From contig NZ_JAPDIA010000001.1 of assembly GCF_029525575.1 (NCBI RefSeq), positions 62,001 through 126,000 on the forward strand: a stretch of 64,000 nt of DNA, given 5' to 3'. This document shows, in pieces, positions 27,865-39,853 of the stretch; the stretch's first letter is position 1, and each line of letters begins with the position of its first letter. A model generated the notes under the pieces. It had not been told where the DNA came from and did no database searches. It worked only from the letters and a program-made list of their open reading frames with translations. The translations under genes and the position numbers were made by a program. Source of the DNA: Cohnella rhizosphaerae (lineage in GTDB: Bacteria; Bacillota; Bacilli; Paenibacillales; Paenibacillaceae).

Positions 27865-28029
27865 GTTATTCGGCGAACCTCTCTTTTAACGTTTTCATGA
27901 AAACCTCGATCGGCTTTTCATAATCGATCGGTCTAAAAAGTTTTTGCGTAAATCTAAACGAATCCGGCCTCAAAGTCAACGGCATTTATCATTATATCAT
28001 GATGTCGCTGAATCATCCGCTCGAACCGG

Positions 28030-29145
28030 CTAGCCGCCCAAGCAGGGTCTTACCCGCGTCATAAACTCTTCGGACGGTTCGCAGCCGAACTCGTCGCCGT
28101 ACCTCCGCTTGAACTGCTCGTAATGCCGGACCATATTCTCTTTCTGACCGCGAAGCGATAGAAGCTCGATCAGACCCGCGTTCATCTCCTCGTCCAGCGG
28201 ATAGATCGACAGAAACGCATGGAGCCTGCGCTCCGCGCTTTGCCAATTCCGCTCGGCAACATTCTCGTCAGTCAGCCTCCGGACGAGATCGGCGTACTGC
28301 TTCTTTAGCGCCTCCTCCAGCCATATTTTCCAAATATAAGACCTTCCCTCAAGAAGCGGTCCCCTGTACAGCATTCTGAGCGCCTCCGCCTGTTCCGAGG
28401 TCATCGTACCGCTGGCGATTTCGCTTTCCCTGCTGCAGTACAACAGAAAATCGTATTCCATTTGCCCCAGCGACAAAAAGTAGCCTTCCCTCGTCCGCTG
28501 AATATCGATCGGAAGCGCCTGCTCCTTAAGCAGCTTCTTCAATTGATAAATCGCGGTATGGAGGCTGGCCATCGCCCGTTCTTGCGTCTTCTCCGGCCAG
28601 AGAAGCTCCGTCAACAGCCACTTGCTGATGTCCTTCTCCGGATGACAGAGGAGATACGCAAGCAGTTCCTCCGTCTTGCGGGTCGGAAAATGCAGCAGTT
28701 CGCCCCGCGCGCTTAATATCTCGAATCCGCCAAGGAGGCGGATGTTCGGACCGTCATTGTCGCCTCCGGATGCCGGCTCGGGCCGCAGCAATGCCGCTAG
28801 CCGGTTCGTCACCCGCTCGATCGCCGCCGGCGTGACCGGCTTCAGAATATAATCGAGCGCCTGCACGTCGAAGGCCGACAGCGCATACTGCTTGTAGGCC
28901 GTCGAGAAGACGATGGCCGTTCGCTTCGATCGCTCGACGATCCGATGCGCCAGCTCCAGCCCGCTCATCTTGGGCATCTCGACGTCGATAAAAGCGATAT
29001 CGGGGTCCAGCTCCGTCAGCTTCTCCAGCGCTTGCAGCGGACTGCCGAACGCGCCGACGATCTCATAATTGCCGTTGCGCCCGATCAGCACCTTCATCAG
29101 CTCCAGCACGGGCCTTTCATCCTCCACGATGATTGCTCTGTACAA
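28030..29145 (-). CDS. Response regulator with winged helix and BTAD domains
   Basis: 371 residues: receiver domain (1-120) with Asp in DIAFIDVEMPKMSG and Lys in YILKPV, an OmpR-type winged helix (about 130-235, LLGGFEILSARGELLHFPTRK), and a C-terminal bacterial transcriptional activation domain (about 240-371), as in SARP-type regulators. The start is TTG at 29145, eight bases after GGAG. It lies 42 bases downstream of the hybrid kinase gene on the same strand and is its likely partner. Confidence 0.88.
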   Translation of the reverse strand: MYRAIIVEDERPVLELMKVLIGRNGNYEIVGAFGSPLQALEKLTELDPDIAFIDVEMPKMSGLELAHRIVERSKRTAIVFSTAYKQYALSAFDVQALDYILKPVTPAAIERVTNRLAALLRPEPASGGDNDGPNIRLLGGFEILSARGELLHFPTRKTEELLAYLLCHPEKDISKWLLTELLWPEKTQERAMASLHTAIYQLKKLLKEQALPIDIQRTREGYFLSLGQMEYDFLLYCSRESEIASGTMTSEQAEALRMLYRGPLLEGRSYIWKIWLEEALKKQYADLVRRLTDENVAERNWQSAERRLHAFLSIYPLDEEMNAGLIELLSLRGQKENMVRHYEQFKRRYGDEFGCEPSEEFMTRVRPCLGG

Positions 29146-29187
29146 GGGAACACTCCTCTCCGCACATCGGGTCTTTGCGCTCCCGCC

Positions 29188-32100
29188 TTAACGTTCATAG
29201 GGTAAATGAATCGAAACCTCGGTGCCCTCGCCCGGCTCCGACCGGATACGCAGCGCAGCGCCCGGCATGGCGTCCAACCGTTTGCGTATATTCGCGATCC
29301 CGATGCCTCCGTCCCGGTCTTCGGACCGTTCGCCCGCGGCGATCCGCCGCAAGACGTCGCTCGGAATGCCGACGCCGTCGTCTTTAATGACAATGACGGC
29401 TTGCGAGCGTTCGATTCTCGCCGTCAGCGACACCGCGCCGAGGCCCTCCTTCTCGAACAAGCCATGACGAATCGCGTTTTCCACGAACGGCTGTACGGAA
29501 AGCGAAGGCACCTCGCATTGCTGCGCTTCTTCCTCGATCTCGCATATGAAATCAAACCGTTCGCCGAATCGCGCCTGCTCGATTTTCACGTACGCCTCGA
29601 TCACTTCGAGCTCCCGGTGCAATGGAACGAGCGGCTTGTCGCGATCCGTCTCCAGAATATGGCGAATGTACTGACTCAGCACGGACAGCAGCTCAGCCGC
29701 TTTCTCTCCGTCCGTATAGCAGAAGCCGATCACGCTGCTTAAGGCGTTGTATAGAAAATGAGGCTTGATCTGCGCTTGATGAAACGCCTGTTCGTTTCTC
29801 ATCGCTTCCCGAATCGCCGATCTCATCGAGATGAGCGTCCGGATGCGCGCGATCAGCGTCTCCCCCTTCGAACGGCTTCGTCACATAATCGTTGGCGCCG
29901 GCCTCGAAGCCGAGCGCGATGTCGCCGTGCGAATCCTTGACCGTCGAGATCAGAATCGGCAGGTCCAGGATCGATCGACTCTCGCGAATCGTCCGGCAGA
30001 GCTCGATCCCCGACGTGCCTGGCATCATGATGTCCACGACCGCCAGATCGATATGGGGGGAACTGCTGCAGCTTGAGCGCCGCCTCGCCGGCGGAGAATG
30101 CCGTCACGACATTGAACTTGCTGCGTCTTAGCATCTGGCGGAGCGTCAGTACGTTGGAGGCTTCGTCGTCCACGATCAATACGGTATGCGCGTTGCCGTC
30201 CCACCGATCGAGCGATCCGTCCTCCTGACTCACGCGCTTGGACTGTTCAGCCCCTGCTGCGATCTCCAGATCGCCGGGCATGCGCCGGAAGCCGGGAAGC
30301 GTGAATTTCATTCTCGTTCCTGTACCCGGCTCCGTCCAGTCCAGGCCGATCTGACCGCCCATCCGCTCGATCAGCTTGCGGCTGATATAGAGACCGACGC
30401 CCATCCCTTCATAGCCGTCGCGCGGGACGGACCTGTCGATCGAATCGAACTCGCCGAACAGCGACTCCCTTTTCTCCGGCGGCACGCCCGTCCCCGTATC
30501 CTCGACAAAAACCGCGATGTACGCCTGGCCACGGTCGGCCCGTACGCGGATCTCGCCATGCTGCGTATGCTTGATTGCGTTATGCACGAGATTGTAGAGC
30601 ACCTGTCTGAGCCGGCTCTCGTCGGCCGTCACCCATACGTCCGCCTCGACGGCGTTGTTCAAAACGACCTGCTTGCCGGACAACTCGAACCTCAGCATAT
30701 CGAAGACGATCTGCACCGCGACGCGCATATCGACCACCGACGAATACAGCCGAAGCTCCCCATGCTTCAGATGAACGACGTCGATCAGATCCTTGATCAG
30801 CATCGACAGCTTGGAGGCGGTATCCTTTACGAGCCATAGATTCTGCCGTTGCTCCGTGGCCATGGTTCGTTCTCCATCCTCAAGCAGGTGAGAGACCATG
30901 TTCATAATGCCGTTCAACGGCGTTTTGAGCTCGTGCGACGTATGAACGAGAAATTCGTCCTTCAGCTGGTTCGAGACCGTCAGTTGATGCGACAGCGACG
31001 CCGTCTTGGCGAACTCGTTGGAAAACCGGACGGCCAGCAGCAGCTGCAAGCAGAGAATGAAGCCGAGAAGCGCGCTCTTGGCGACAAGATCCGACGACAA
31101 CGCGTTTTCCGCGTACAGGCTGATGCCGATTAAAAAGAGAAGCAGCATGACGAGACTGCCCAGCAGCAGAAACCTTTCAAATCGCTCCTTCGCATCGACC
31201 TTCGTTCGCGCGAACAAATGCAGCAAGCGGCCGACGAGAACCAGGACGGCAAAGCCTTCGTATAGAACAAAAATATATTTATAGTCGATATGAATCCTGT
31301 ACGGAAGCAGCGCGACCGCTGCGATATAGATCATGAACGGAAGCGCCAGCAGCCGCCTCGTCCAAAGTTTGAACAGACGGCGTTCGACGATATAGAACAG
31401 CTGCATAATCAGGATGACGCCCGCGAACTGGAAAATCTCGAGTCCCTTGTAGACCAGATCGAACGGAAGCCCGGGAAGCAGCCGTTGGATGATTTTCTCC
31501 CCGTAGATCGACATTTGAACCCCGAGCAAGAGCAAATAGAGGCCGAGGATCAGATAGGTTTTGTCTCGCCTTTCGAGTATGTATACGCTAATATGATAGG
31601 CGCCAAGTATGACGAGGATCAGGCAGATCGCGATATCGGTGCCGATCCGAATGCCATTGAGCTTGATCAGGTCGGCGCTCAAGCCGAACTGCAGCGAATT
31701 CACGACGCCGCCCGTGACGAATTCGAAGTTGGCTACCTGGAGGACGATCTCGACATCCCGGCCGCGCGGCTGGAAAAACGCCGTATACGGCGTATTGCCC
31801 GGGCGACTGTCCAGCCTGTCGTCGGCAGGCCGGCCGCTCTGTCCAGCCAATCGCCCGTCGATGTAAAGCCGATGCCCCATGCGAATGCTCGTCACCTTCA
31901 CGCCGTAAATCTCGTCCGTCGGCTGCATATGAATGACCAGCCGATAGGTGCCGAAGCCCTTTCGCGCCATCCCGTCACCGCTCTTGCCCGCGCCGCGCCA
32001 CGTTCCCGGCACCTGCAAATAGCCGCCCGGCGCTACCGAAAATTGCCCCGGCTCAAGCAGCCGGCCGGGATAGAACGCCCACTCCCCGTCGAGATCGGCC

Positions 32101-32258
32101 AAGCCGTTCCGTTTAAAGTCCCATCCGCCGAGATCCAATTCCCCTCCAGCGGCTTGCGGAGAATGCCGGTCGGCAACGGTCGGATAATACAAGGCCCAAA
32201 AAATGCCGACGATAAGAAGCAGAAGCAGGCCCATGCCCGATAACTTGCGAATTTGCAT
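29188..32258 (-). CDS. Hybrid sensor histidine kinase with two ATPase domains (frameshifted twice)
   Basis: About 1,020 residues once two +1 errors (six-G run 30055-30060, five-C run 29862-29866) are corrected. Order: N-terminal membrane helix, a periplasmic-type jellyroll (7TMR-DISM extracellular), seven membrane helices, HisKA with HTSHELKTPLNG, HATPase with LYNLVHNAIKH, a receiver domain with VVDIMMPG and VTKPFEG, then a LytS-type histidine kinase region with QIKPHFLYNALSS and a second HATPase with FVENAIRHG. The start MQIRKLSGMG at 32258 is chosen because the frame before it lacks family similarity. It signals to the BTAD response regulator downstream. The 32259-32562 gap shows no supported gene. 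Confidence 0.85.
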
Positions 32259-32562
32259 AAAGACTGATCCGACCTCCGCTGCGAGCTTTTCCGAATCGGT
32301 TATCGGATGCGCTTGCCTAACCTTAATCATCCGCATCGCGAAGCGCTCGCAGAATCGCTTTCATTCTACCATTTTCGACATGAGGCTGGATAATAAAATG
32401 AACCGGTTCGGGCATTACCTATTCTAATCCTCTCTTCTCAAAGATCTCTCAAAAACTACTGTACTTCTTGTTTTTTCTCTTCAATGTATTCTATTGCACG
32501 AAATCCGAGGTCCACAGCGGTTCTTGAACGCTTTTCCTTGTAGGACATCGACAATAAAAGTA

Positions 32563-32603
32563 AACGTCCATCAAGGCTCTGTTGGGGAGCCTTAATGAAC
32601 GTT
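32563..32603 (-). terminator. Terminator after the beta-helix gene
   Basis: AACGTTCATTAAGGCTC (minus strand) pairs with GAGCCTTGATGGACGTT with two mismatches, followed by a T-rich stretch. It lies 25 bases after the stop of the secreted protein gene. Confidence 0.65.
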
Positions 32604-32627
32604 TCCGGAGAATTAGCAGTCGGCGTC

Positions 32628-35600
32628 TTATGTCTCGAAAACCTCGACTTCATTAATGAAAAAATATTCCTTGACCGTCTTTGCCACGCGAATATACCGG
32701 TAGGCGGTCGGATCGGTCACCTCGGTCGTCCATGCCGCCTGATAGGCGAGCGCTGTGCTGCCCTGGCTGCCGAGCACCGTATACGTCGCAAAGTCGGGAT
32801 CGTTCGACGCCCGCACCTCGAAGTTGCGCCGCTCAACCTCCTGGTCTACGTCCTGGCGCGTCATCAGGTTGATCCGCCCGAGCGAGTATGCGTCGCCAAG
32901 ATCGACCTGCCACCAGTGCAGCGCTATTCCGTCTCCGCCCGGCGACCAGCCTGTCGCCAAACTTCCGTCCACAGCCTTGCCTGGCGCGAAAATTTCTCCC
33001 AGCGGATACACAGAAGATGCACTTGCCGTCTTGCCCGCCGCCAGATTCGTCTCCGGCTCGGAGGGCGGGGTCGGCCCGCTGAACACTTCCACCTCGTTAA
33101 TAAAAAAATATTCCTCGACTGTCTTCGCCACACGTACATAGCGGTACGCGTTCGGATCGCTCACCCGAATCGTCCAGGTAGCCTGATAAGCAAGCGGTGT
33201 GCTTCCCTGGCTGCCGAGCACCGTATACGTCGCAAAGTCGGGATCGTTCGACGCCTGCACTTCAAAGTTGCGCCGCTCAACCTCCTGATCGAGATCCTGC
33301 CGCGTCACCAGATTGATCTGGCTGATCGCATACGGCGCGCCGAGGTCGATCTGCCACCAATGGCCGGCCGAGCCGCTGCCTCCCGGCGACCAGCCCATAC
33401 CGGCATTGCCGTCTACAACATTGCCAGGCGCATAGCTGTTCCCCGCCGGATATACCGAAGACGCGCTTGCCGCCTTGCCCAGCGCCACATTATGCGCTGT
33501 CGCCTCCCCGAACGCATCTATTGCCGCGAGCAGCGCCGTCCGCGCCGCGTCGATGGTGGCCACCGTCCGCTCCTCATCGGCCAGCGCGTCCTCCGCGCCC
33601 GCAATCGCATCGGCCAGATCGTCTTTGGCCCACTGTGGATACTCGCCCTGTCCGTTCCCCGTGTCCGTATCGTCGATGAGATGCTGCGCCTCGTCGATCG
33701 CCGCCAGCAAAAGGTCGATGCGGGCCGCGAGCTCGCCGTCCGAGCCCGAATTCTGGAACAGAAACGTATTGTGCAGCTTCACCGGACTGGCGTACGCCAG
33801 CACGCCGAAATAGCCGGAATCCTCGATCCGCTCCGCCGCCGTATCCACGTAATCGAACACGTTGACGCCGTTGATGTTGGCGATCAGCCGCACGCCGCCG
33901 TCGACGTTCAGCGCGCCGAACTGCACCAGATTCGTCTGGCCGAACGCGAACACCGTATTCGGCACCGCATCGCCGGCCAGCGGCACGTTCTCCCCGATGT
34001 TGCCGTAAAACACCGTCCGTTCCCCTTCGTTGAACCGCTGCAGCTCCAGCACGTCCGGCTTGACGCACATCGTATACCCCGCGTTGTCCTCGCCCCAGAG
34101 CACCTCGTCGTTCACCCGGTTGCGCAGCGTGAAGCACGGCCAATCGCCCGGTCCCGACTGCTCGGTCGTCACGTTGAACGCCAGCAGCTCGTCGCCGTAT
34201 TTTCGCCCTTGATACGTCGCGAAGCCCGTCGGCGTCGATACCGTGAGGCTGCCCGTTCCCGCCGTCTTGCTTCCGCCTTCGACATGCCACTCCGCGTCGT
34301 CCGCGATCGCTTCGTTCAGGCTGAGCGGCACGGCCGTCTTACCGAGCTTCACCGGACTGGCGTACGCCAGCACGCCGAAATAGCCGGAATCCTCGATCCG
34401 CTCCGCCGCCGTATCCACATAATCGAACACGTTGACGCCGTTGATGTTGGCGATCAGCCGCACGCCGCCGTCGACGTTCAGCGCGCCGAACTGCACCAGA
34501 TTCGGCTGGCCGAACGTGAACACCGTATTCGGCACCGCATCGCCGGCCAGCGGCACGCTTTCCCCGATATTGCCGTAAAACACCGTCCGTTCCCCTTCGT
34601 TGAACCGCTGCAGCTCCAGCACGTCCGGCTTGACGCACATCGTATACGCCGCGTTATTCTCGCCCCAGAGCACCTCGTCGTTCAACCGGTTGCGCAGCGT
34701 GAAGCATGGCCAATCGCCCGGTCCCGACTGCTCGGTCGTCACGTAGAACTCCAGCAGCTCGTCGCCGTATTTCCGCCCCTGATACGTCGCGAAGCCCGTC
34801 GGCGTCGATAGGGCAAGACTGCCCGTTCCTGCTGTCTTGCTTCCGCCCTCGACATGCCACCCCGCGTCGTCCGCGATCGCTTCGTTCAGGCTGAGCGGCA
34901 CGGCCGTCTTGCCGAGCTTCACCGGACTGGCGTACGCCAGCACGCCGAAATAGCCGGAATCCTCGATCCGCTCCGCCGCCGTATCCACATAATCGAACAC
35001 GTTGACGCCGTTGATGTTGGCGATCAGCCTCACGCCTCCGTCGACATTCAGCGCGCCGAACTGCACCAGATTCGGCTGGCCGAACGCGAACACCGTATTC
35101 GGCACCGCATCGCCGGCCAGCGGCACGCTTTCCCCGATATTGCCGTAAAACACCGTCCGTTCCCCTTCGTTGAACCGCTGCAGCTCCAGCACGTCCGGCT
35201 TGACGCACATCGTATACGCCGCGTTATTCTCGCCCCAGAGCACCTCGTCGTTCAACCGGTTGCGCAGCGTAAAGCATGGCCAATCGCCCGGTCCCGACTG
35301 CTCGGTCGTCACGTTGAATTCCAGCAGCTCGTCGCCGTATTTTCGCCCCTGATACGTCGCGAAGCCAGTCGGCGTCGATAGGGCAAGACTGCCCGTTCCT
35401 GCTGTCTTACTTCCGCCCTCGACATGCCACACTGCGTCGTCCGCGATCGCTTCATTCAACGGATAGCCGCGCATCCGGCTGTCCGGCAAGTCCGCCGCCC
35501 GGATGACGCTGACCGTCCAGATCGTCTGCCTGCCCTTGCCGTCGGAGACGACGTACTGCACCGGATTCGTGAAATCCTGCGCCGCGCCGGATGCGGGGAA

Positions 35601-37848
35601 TACGCTGGCTCCCGGCGGCAGGACGATCGTCGGGGCGAGCTGGGTAATGTCCGCAGACGCATCCACTTTTAGCGTAACGGTACGGTTGGGAGCCGATATC
35701 AACGGTGCCGCTGTCTGTTCCGCCACCGTCATGCCGTCTATATCCAGCCGGACCGGAAAATATTCCGCCTTCACCTGCGGCTCCCAGTCGAGATCGTTCA
35801 ACACGGCGCCGCCCGTCGGCTCCGTCAGAAATTCAAGCGTGTCGCCCTCCTCGACGCGGACGACCAGGTTGTGCGTATACACGCTTGAGCCGACGGTTAC
35901 CGGTCCGAGAACGGGCACACCGTTCTTCTTGATCGAGATCATTACGCCATCCATCGCCGTATTGACCGCTTCGCCGACAATACGCGCTTCGCCGTTGTCC
36001 GCCGCGGTCCAGCTGCGGATTGCGGCATGCCCGGCAATCGTCTGCAGCAAACCGTCAGCGGCCGGTCCAAAACCCCAATATTCAGGTTCCAGACCGGCTT
36101 GAGCCTTGATGGCCGGATCGCTGCCATCGTTGTTGGTCAGCGTATTGGTTCCGATCACATTGTGAAAATAGGTTGTCGCTACATTTTCGCTTACGTTATC
36201 GTGAATATTTAAGCCGCTCGTGCCCTGATCGAGATAGATCGCCGCCAGCGGAAAATACGACGCATATGCGTGACGGTCGAGATCATGAATGTAGTTGCCG
36301 TAAATTTCCCCGCCTTGCTGCCGGCTGAGCGTATAGATGCCGCCGCCGTCCGCTAGCCTGTTCATGACATTGTAGATGTTATTGTATCGTACTATATTGG
36401 CGCTCGAGACGTTATCCTCGTCGATCCAGCCCCAACCGACGCTGATGCCGGTATATGCGCCGTCCGAAATTTCGTTGTGCTCGATCAGCGTGCCCTGCGC
36501 GTAGCCGCTGAAAATGCCCACCGCGCTTAGCGGAGCCTGGCTGTAGCCGCGGATGTAGTTGTTCGCAAACACGTTGTTCTGCGCCAGCTCCCGCGTATCC
36601 GTCTCGTTGTAGGGCCGGCCGAATTCATTTAACGCGCCTTGGCTGATCGCGCCTGCGGACAGATCGATGAATGCGTTGCCGACAACCCGATTGTCGTGCG
36701 CGCGGCGGTAAAGATCGATCGCGGTCGCGCCCGTATGGGTGAACCTATTGCCCTCGAACGTAATATCGTCCGCCGATTCCAGATAGACGGCAGCCGGCAG
36801 CCGGTCCCATCCCCCGTCGCTGCGGCTGTAAGCGATCGCCTGGTCGATGAGCAGTCCTTCGTTCGGTTTCATGAACGTCGTATAGGCGAACGTGAGGCCG
36901 CTGAAGCGAACATGGTGCACGGGCGTCGTCAAGGAGGTGCCTTGAAGCTTCAGCAGCGTTTCGGTCTGCGGCACCGTCACGACGGCGGTCGCCAGATTCT
37001 CGCCCGCGCGCGGCATGTAATACAGCTCGTCGGTGTCTTGGTTGAGATACCATTCGCCGGGCTCATCGATAAATTCATACGCATTCTCGAAATGGTAGCT
37101 GGAGTTGGCCGTACGCACGGGAGCGGCGCGGTTGAAGATGATGTTCCGCGACGGCTGGGACAGGGCGACGTTCGCCGTGCCGCCCGTTACCGTATACGAA
37201 TCGAGCGGCACCATACCTTCTGCCCAATGCTGCTGAATAACCATCTCCACCTGCCCGAAACGGTCCCAATCGTAGATCTCCGAGCTGTCGATCTGAATCG
37301 TCTTGTCCGCGGACGTCCACGATAGAATGCTGTATTCGGTGCCGGCATTCGGCATTCTCGCGCGTGTCGCCCGCCGGCCGTCGATGTACAGCTGGCGGAA
37401 ATCCAGTCCTTCGGCGTCCAGCTTGTAGATGGAGCCTCCGACTGACGTCCAGCCACCGTCCAGCCGCGCCCCGCCGGTAAGGACCGGCGTCTCGCCGGGA
37501 TAGTTGGTGTAGACGATGTTGTAGCCGTTGCTGCCGGAGTCGCGTTCATCCAGCTCGATCGTCCCGGTTACCGCATATTCGCCGCCGCGCAGATAGACGA
37601 CAATGTCGCCTTCCATGTCGTCGTTCAGCGTCCGCACGACGTCGCGCGCCTTGGCGATCGTTCGCAGCGGCGCGGCTTCCGTTCCCGGATTGCTGTCATT
37701 GCCGGAAGGGGGAGACATATAGCTCGGCTTCGACCGCGGCATCCGCCGCCGCCGTCCGTCCGCCAAACGGCAGGTTGACCGAACCTGTCAACAATGCAAA
37801 AGCGAGCGCAAGCGCCGACAGACGCCTGGCCAATCTGTTTTGAACCAT
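32628..37848 (-). CDS. Secreted beta-helix protein with discoidin domains (frameshifted near start)
   Basis: About 1,740 residues. A signal peptide (LSALALAFALLTGSVNLPF) starts at ATG 37848 behind GGAG; a +1 in the five-G run at 37708-37712 separates it from the mature part (LYVSPSGNDSNPGTEAAPLRT). Then follow a right-handed parallel beta-helix (about 45-600) of the pectate-lyase or GH family type, a cadherin-like or linker part, three nearly identical 190-residue modules (LNEAIADDA... to ...YASPVKL), a FIVAR-like helical domain (DGELAARIDLLLAAIDEA) and two F5/8 type C carbohydrate-binding domains. It probably cleaves or binds a plant or algal polysaccharide taken up by the transporter encoded upstream. 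Confidence 0.85.
33781..35490 (-). repeat. Three tandem 570-bp repeats inside the secreted protein gene
   Basis: The landmark ACCGGACTGGCGTACGCCAG occurs at 33781, 34351 and 34921, a spacing of exactly 570 bases (190 codons). The copies are almost identical in DNA, so the duplication is recent or kept alike by recombination. The last unit diverges after about 35460. Confidence 0.92.
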
Positions 37849-38086
37849 GGTTGCACGCTCCTCGTTTGAGAGGAGGGCGAATAAAGCCCCGGTCCGGCAG
37901 AATCTCTCGTTGTCCGCTATTGTTGCCGCTTTGATGGTTGTCGCCAGGATGAATCCTGCCGTTCGCTCATTATTCACCCGCCTCGAATCGAAATGCAAAC
38001 TTCCAACAACCCGCACCGTCGAATAGCACCCTGCGCGCGGCCCGAACCGGCGCGGCGGCAACCGGGCGCAAGTCCCGTCGACGCCG

Positions 38087-38126
38087 CCGGATGCCGCATC
38101 CCGTCAGCCCGGGATGCGGCATCCGG
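38087..38126 (-). terminator. Strong hairpin after the binding-protein gene
   Basis: CCGGATGCCGCATCCCG pairs perfectly with CGGGATGCGGCATCCGG. It follows the stop of the lipoprotein gene at 38143 and lacks a T-run, so it may reduce read-through into the beta-helix gene rather than stop it. The 37849-38086 gap has no other feature that I can see. Confidence 0.55.
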
Positions 38127-38142
38127 TTATGTCCGCGGCCGT

Positions 38143-39711
38143 TTACTTTGCGCTTTTCCAGGCATCGATCTGCTTCTGCTTCTCCGCCACTACTTTATCT
38201 GCGCCCGCCGACTTCAGCTTCTCGAGAAATTCCGGCAGAAACTTGTCGGGGTCGACGGAGCCCGAGACGAGCGAATTATGGTACTGCTTGATTACGGTGC
38301 TCGCCTGTGCCAATTCGGCCTTGACCGGCTCGGGGTTAAAGTTGAAGCCGAGCAGTGGAGAACGGACGGCGCTCTCGTTCAATTGCTGCGTTTTCTCCCA
38401 ATTGCCGACATCCGCTTCGGAGATATAATAGCCGTTGAATTGATTGCCGAACATCCAGTCCGTGCCGGGAGCATAGCCGTTCGTCTCCGGCGTGATGCCC
38501 TCCGGCATGCCGATGACGCCCTTTTCCTTGTCGACAAAGACGTAATGCTTGCCTTCGATGCCGTGACACAGCAGGTTGTACAGCTCCTTGTCCGTATTGA
38601 TCAGCTCCAGGAACATCATCGCGCGTTCCGGATTTTTGGACGTAGCGCTGATGCCGGTCATCGTCGCGATCGCCCGCCCGGTCGTCACAAGCGCCGGACT
38701 GAGCGCCTTGAACTTCTTGTGGACGCCAAACCTCAGGAAAACCGTGCTTTCCACGCCCGGCGCAACCGTAGCGGCCAGCGATCCGCCGTATCGGCCCGCC
38801 TTCGTATCGGCGGTATTATCGGTGATGCTGGCATTATCCTTGCGGAAGAAACCTTTCTCGTGCCACTTGTGCATGAGACGAACGAACTGCTCGTATTCGG
38901 GCGAAGCGTACTGGTTTATGACCCTGGTCTCGCTGTCGTCCAGATACAACCATCCCGGCGAAGCGTCGTCGCCGATCGTATCCATGCCGAAGTACGGTGC
39001 CTGCCCGTTAAAAATATCGTAATTGTTCACGTACGACAGCGGCGTTACGCCTGGCTCGCCCGCAGCCAGTTTGTCGAGGAACGGCTCCAGTTCGTCGTAT
39101 TTGTTGACCTTGTCCATATCTAGACCGTATTTGTCGGCCAAGTCCTCGCGCATGTCGAAGCCGTACTGCATGGCGATAATCTGCCAGTTGATCGCGCCGT
39201 AAATTTTGCCCCTGATACGTGTCGCGTCCCAAACGTATGCAGGCACGGTCGCCTTGAGTCTCGGCGCGTACTTGTCGAGCAGATCGTCGAGCGGCAGCAG
39301 CGCATTTTTCTCCACGTTCTGGTAGTAGTTGTTGCTCCATGGCGCGGTGAACATCAGATCCATTTCATCGCCCGCGGCGATCATTACGTTCATCTTCTGG
39401 TCGTAGCTGCCCCAGTCGATCAGTTTGAGCTTGATCGTCGCATTGATCTTCTTTTTCAGAATCTTGTTCATTTCCGCCTCAACCAGCGGCAAATCCTTCT
39501 GCGGCGTGCCGACATAATAATACGTCAGTTCGACCGGCGGCAGCTGCTCCTTGCTTCCCTCCGTCTCATCGCCCTGCTCTGAAGCAGTCGGAACGGCTGC
39601 CGGCGAAGCGCTCCCGCTCTCCTTCGGACCGTTGCTGCCGCACCCGGCCAGCAGCAACGCGACCAGTAGCTTGCATACGATGGCGGCGTGCAGGCGTTTT
39701 TGCAAAACCAT
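38143..39711 (-). CDS. Sugar-binding lipoprotein of an ABC transporter
   Basis: About 522 residues, with a lipoprotein signal ending in the lipobox LLLAGCGSN. The mature part (VELTYYYVGTPQKDLPLVEAEMNKIL) belongs to the large LplA/YtcQ-type binding proteins that serve LplB/LplC permeases and bind oligosaccharides. The start MVLQKRLHAA at 39711 follows AGAGGGG; the longer frame has no such site. It lies in the same direction as, and downstream of, two permease genes and a membrane regulator. Confidence 0.9.
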   Translation of the reverse strand: MVLQKRLHAAIVCKLLVALLLAGCGSNGPKESGSASPAAVPTASEQGDETEGSKEQLPPVELTYYYVGTPQKDLPLVEAEMNKILKKKINATIKLKLIDWGSYDQKMNVMIAAGDEMDLMFTAPWSNNYYQNVEKNALLPLDDLLDKYAPRLKATVPAYVWDATRIRGKIYGAINWQIIAMQYGFDMREDLADKYGLDMDKVNKYDELEPFLDKLAAGEPGVTPLSYVNNYDIFNGQAPYFGMDTIGDDASPGWLYLDDSETRVINQYASPEYEQFVRLMHKWHEKGFFRKDNASITDNTADTKAGRYGGSLAATVAPGVESTVFLRFGVHKKFKALSPALVTTGRAIATMTGISATSKNPERAMMFLELINTDKELYNLLCHGIEGKHYVFVDKEKGVIGMPEGITPETNGYAPGTDWMFGNQFNGYYISEADVGNWEKTQQLNESAVRSPLLGFNFNPEPVKAELAQASTVIKQYHNSLVSGSVDPDKFLPEFLEKLKSAGADKVVAEKQKQIDAWKSAK

Positions 39712-39853
39712 GCGTATTTTTCCCCTCTCTAAAAATGGAATGCCTCGGCCTTGGCCTGGACGCACTCAACATAGCACGCATTTTTGCGCATCATCCACAG
39801 CTAAAATGCAACCTTTGCAGCCAAATCTATAGATTTCGCCACCTTAGTCCGAT

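Noticed and set aside
32456..32653. Small minus-strand frame ending EYIEEKKQEVQ
   Set aside because: It overlaps the terminator of the secreted protein gene and has no ribosome site; it might be a gene remnant, but the support is too weak.
32595..34811. 738-codon open frame on the plus strand opposite the beta-helix gene
   Set aside because: Its internal repeats mirror the three tandem modules of the real gene; composition is that of a shadow frame.
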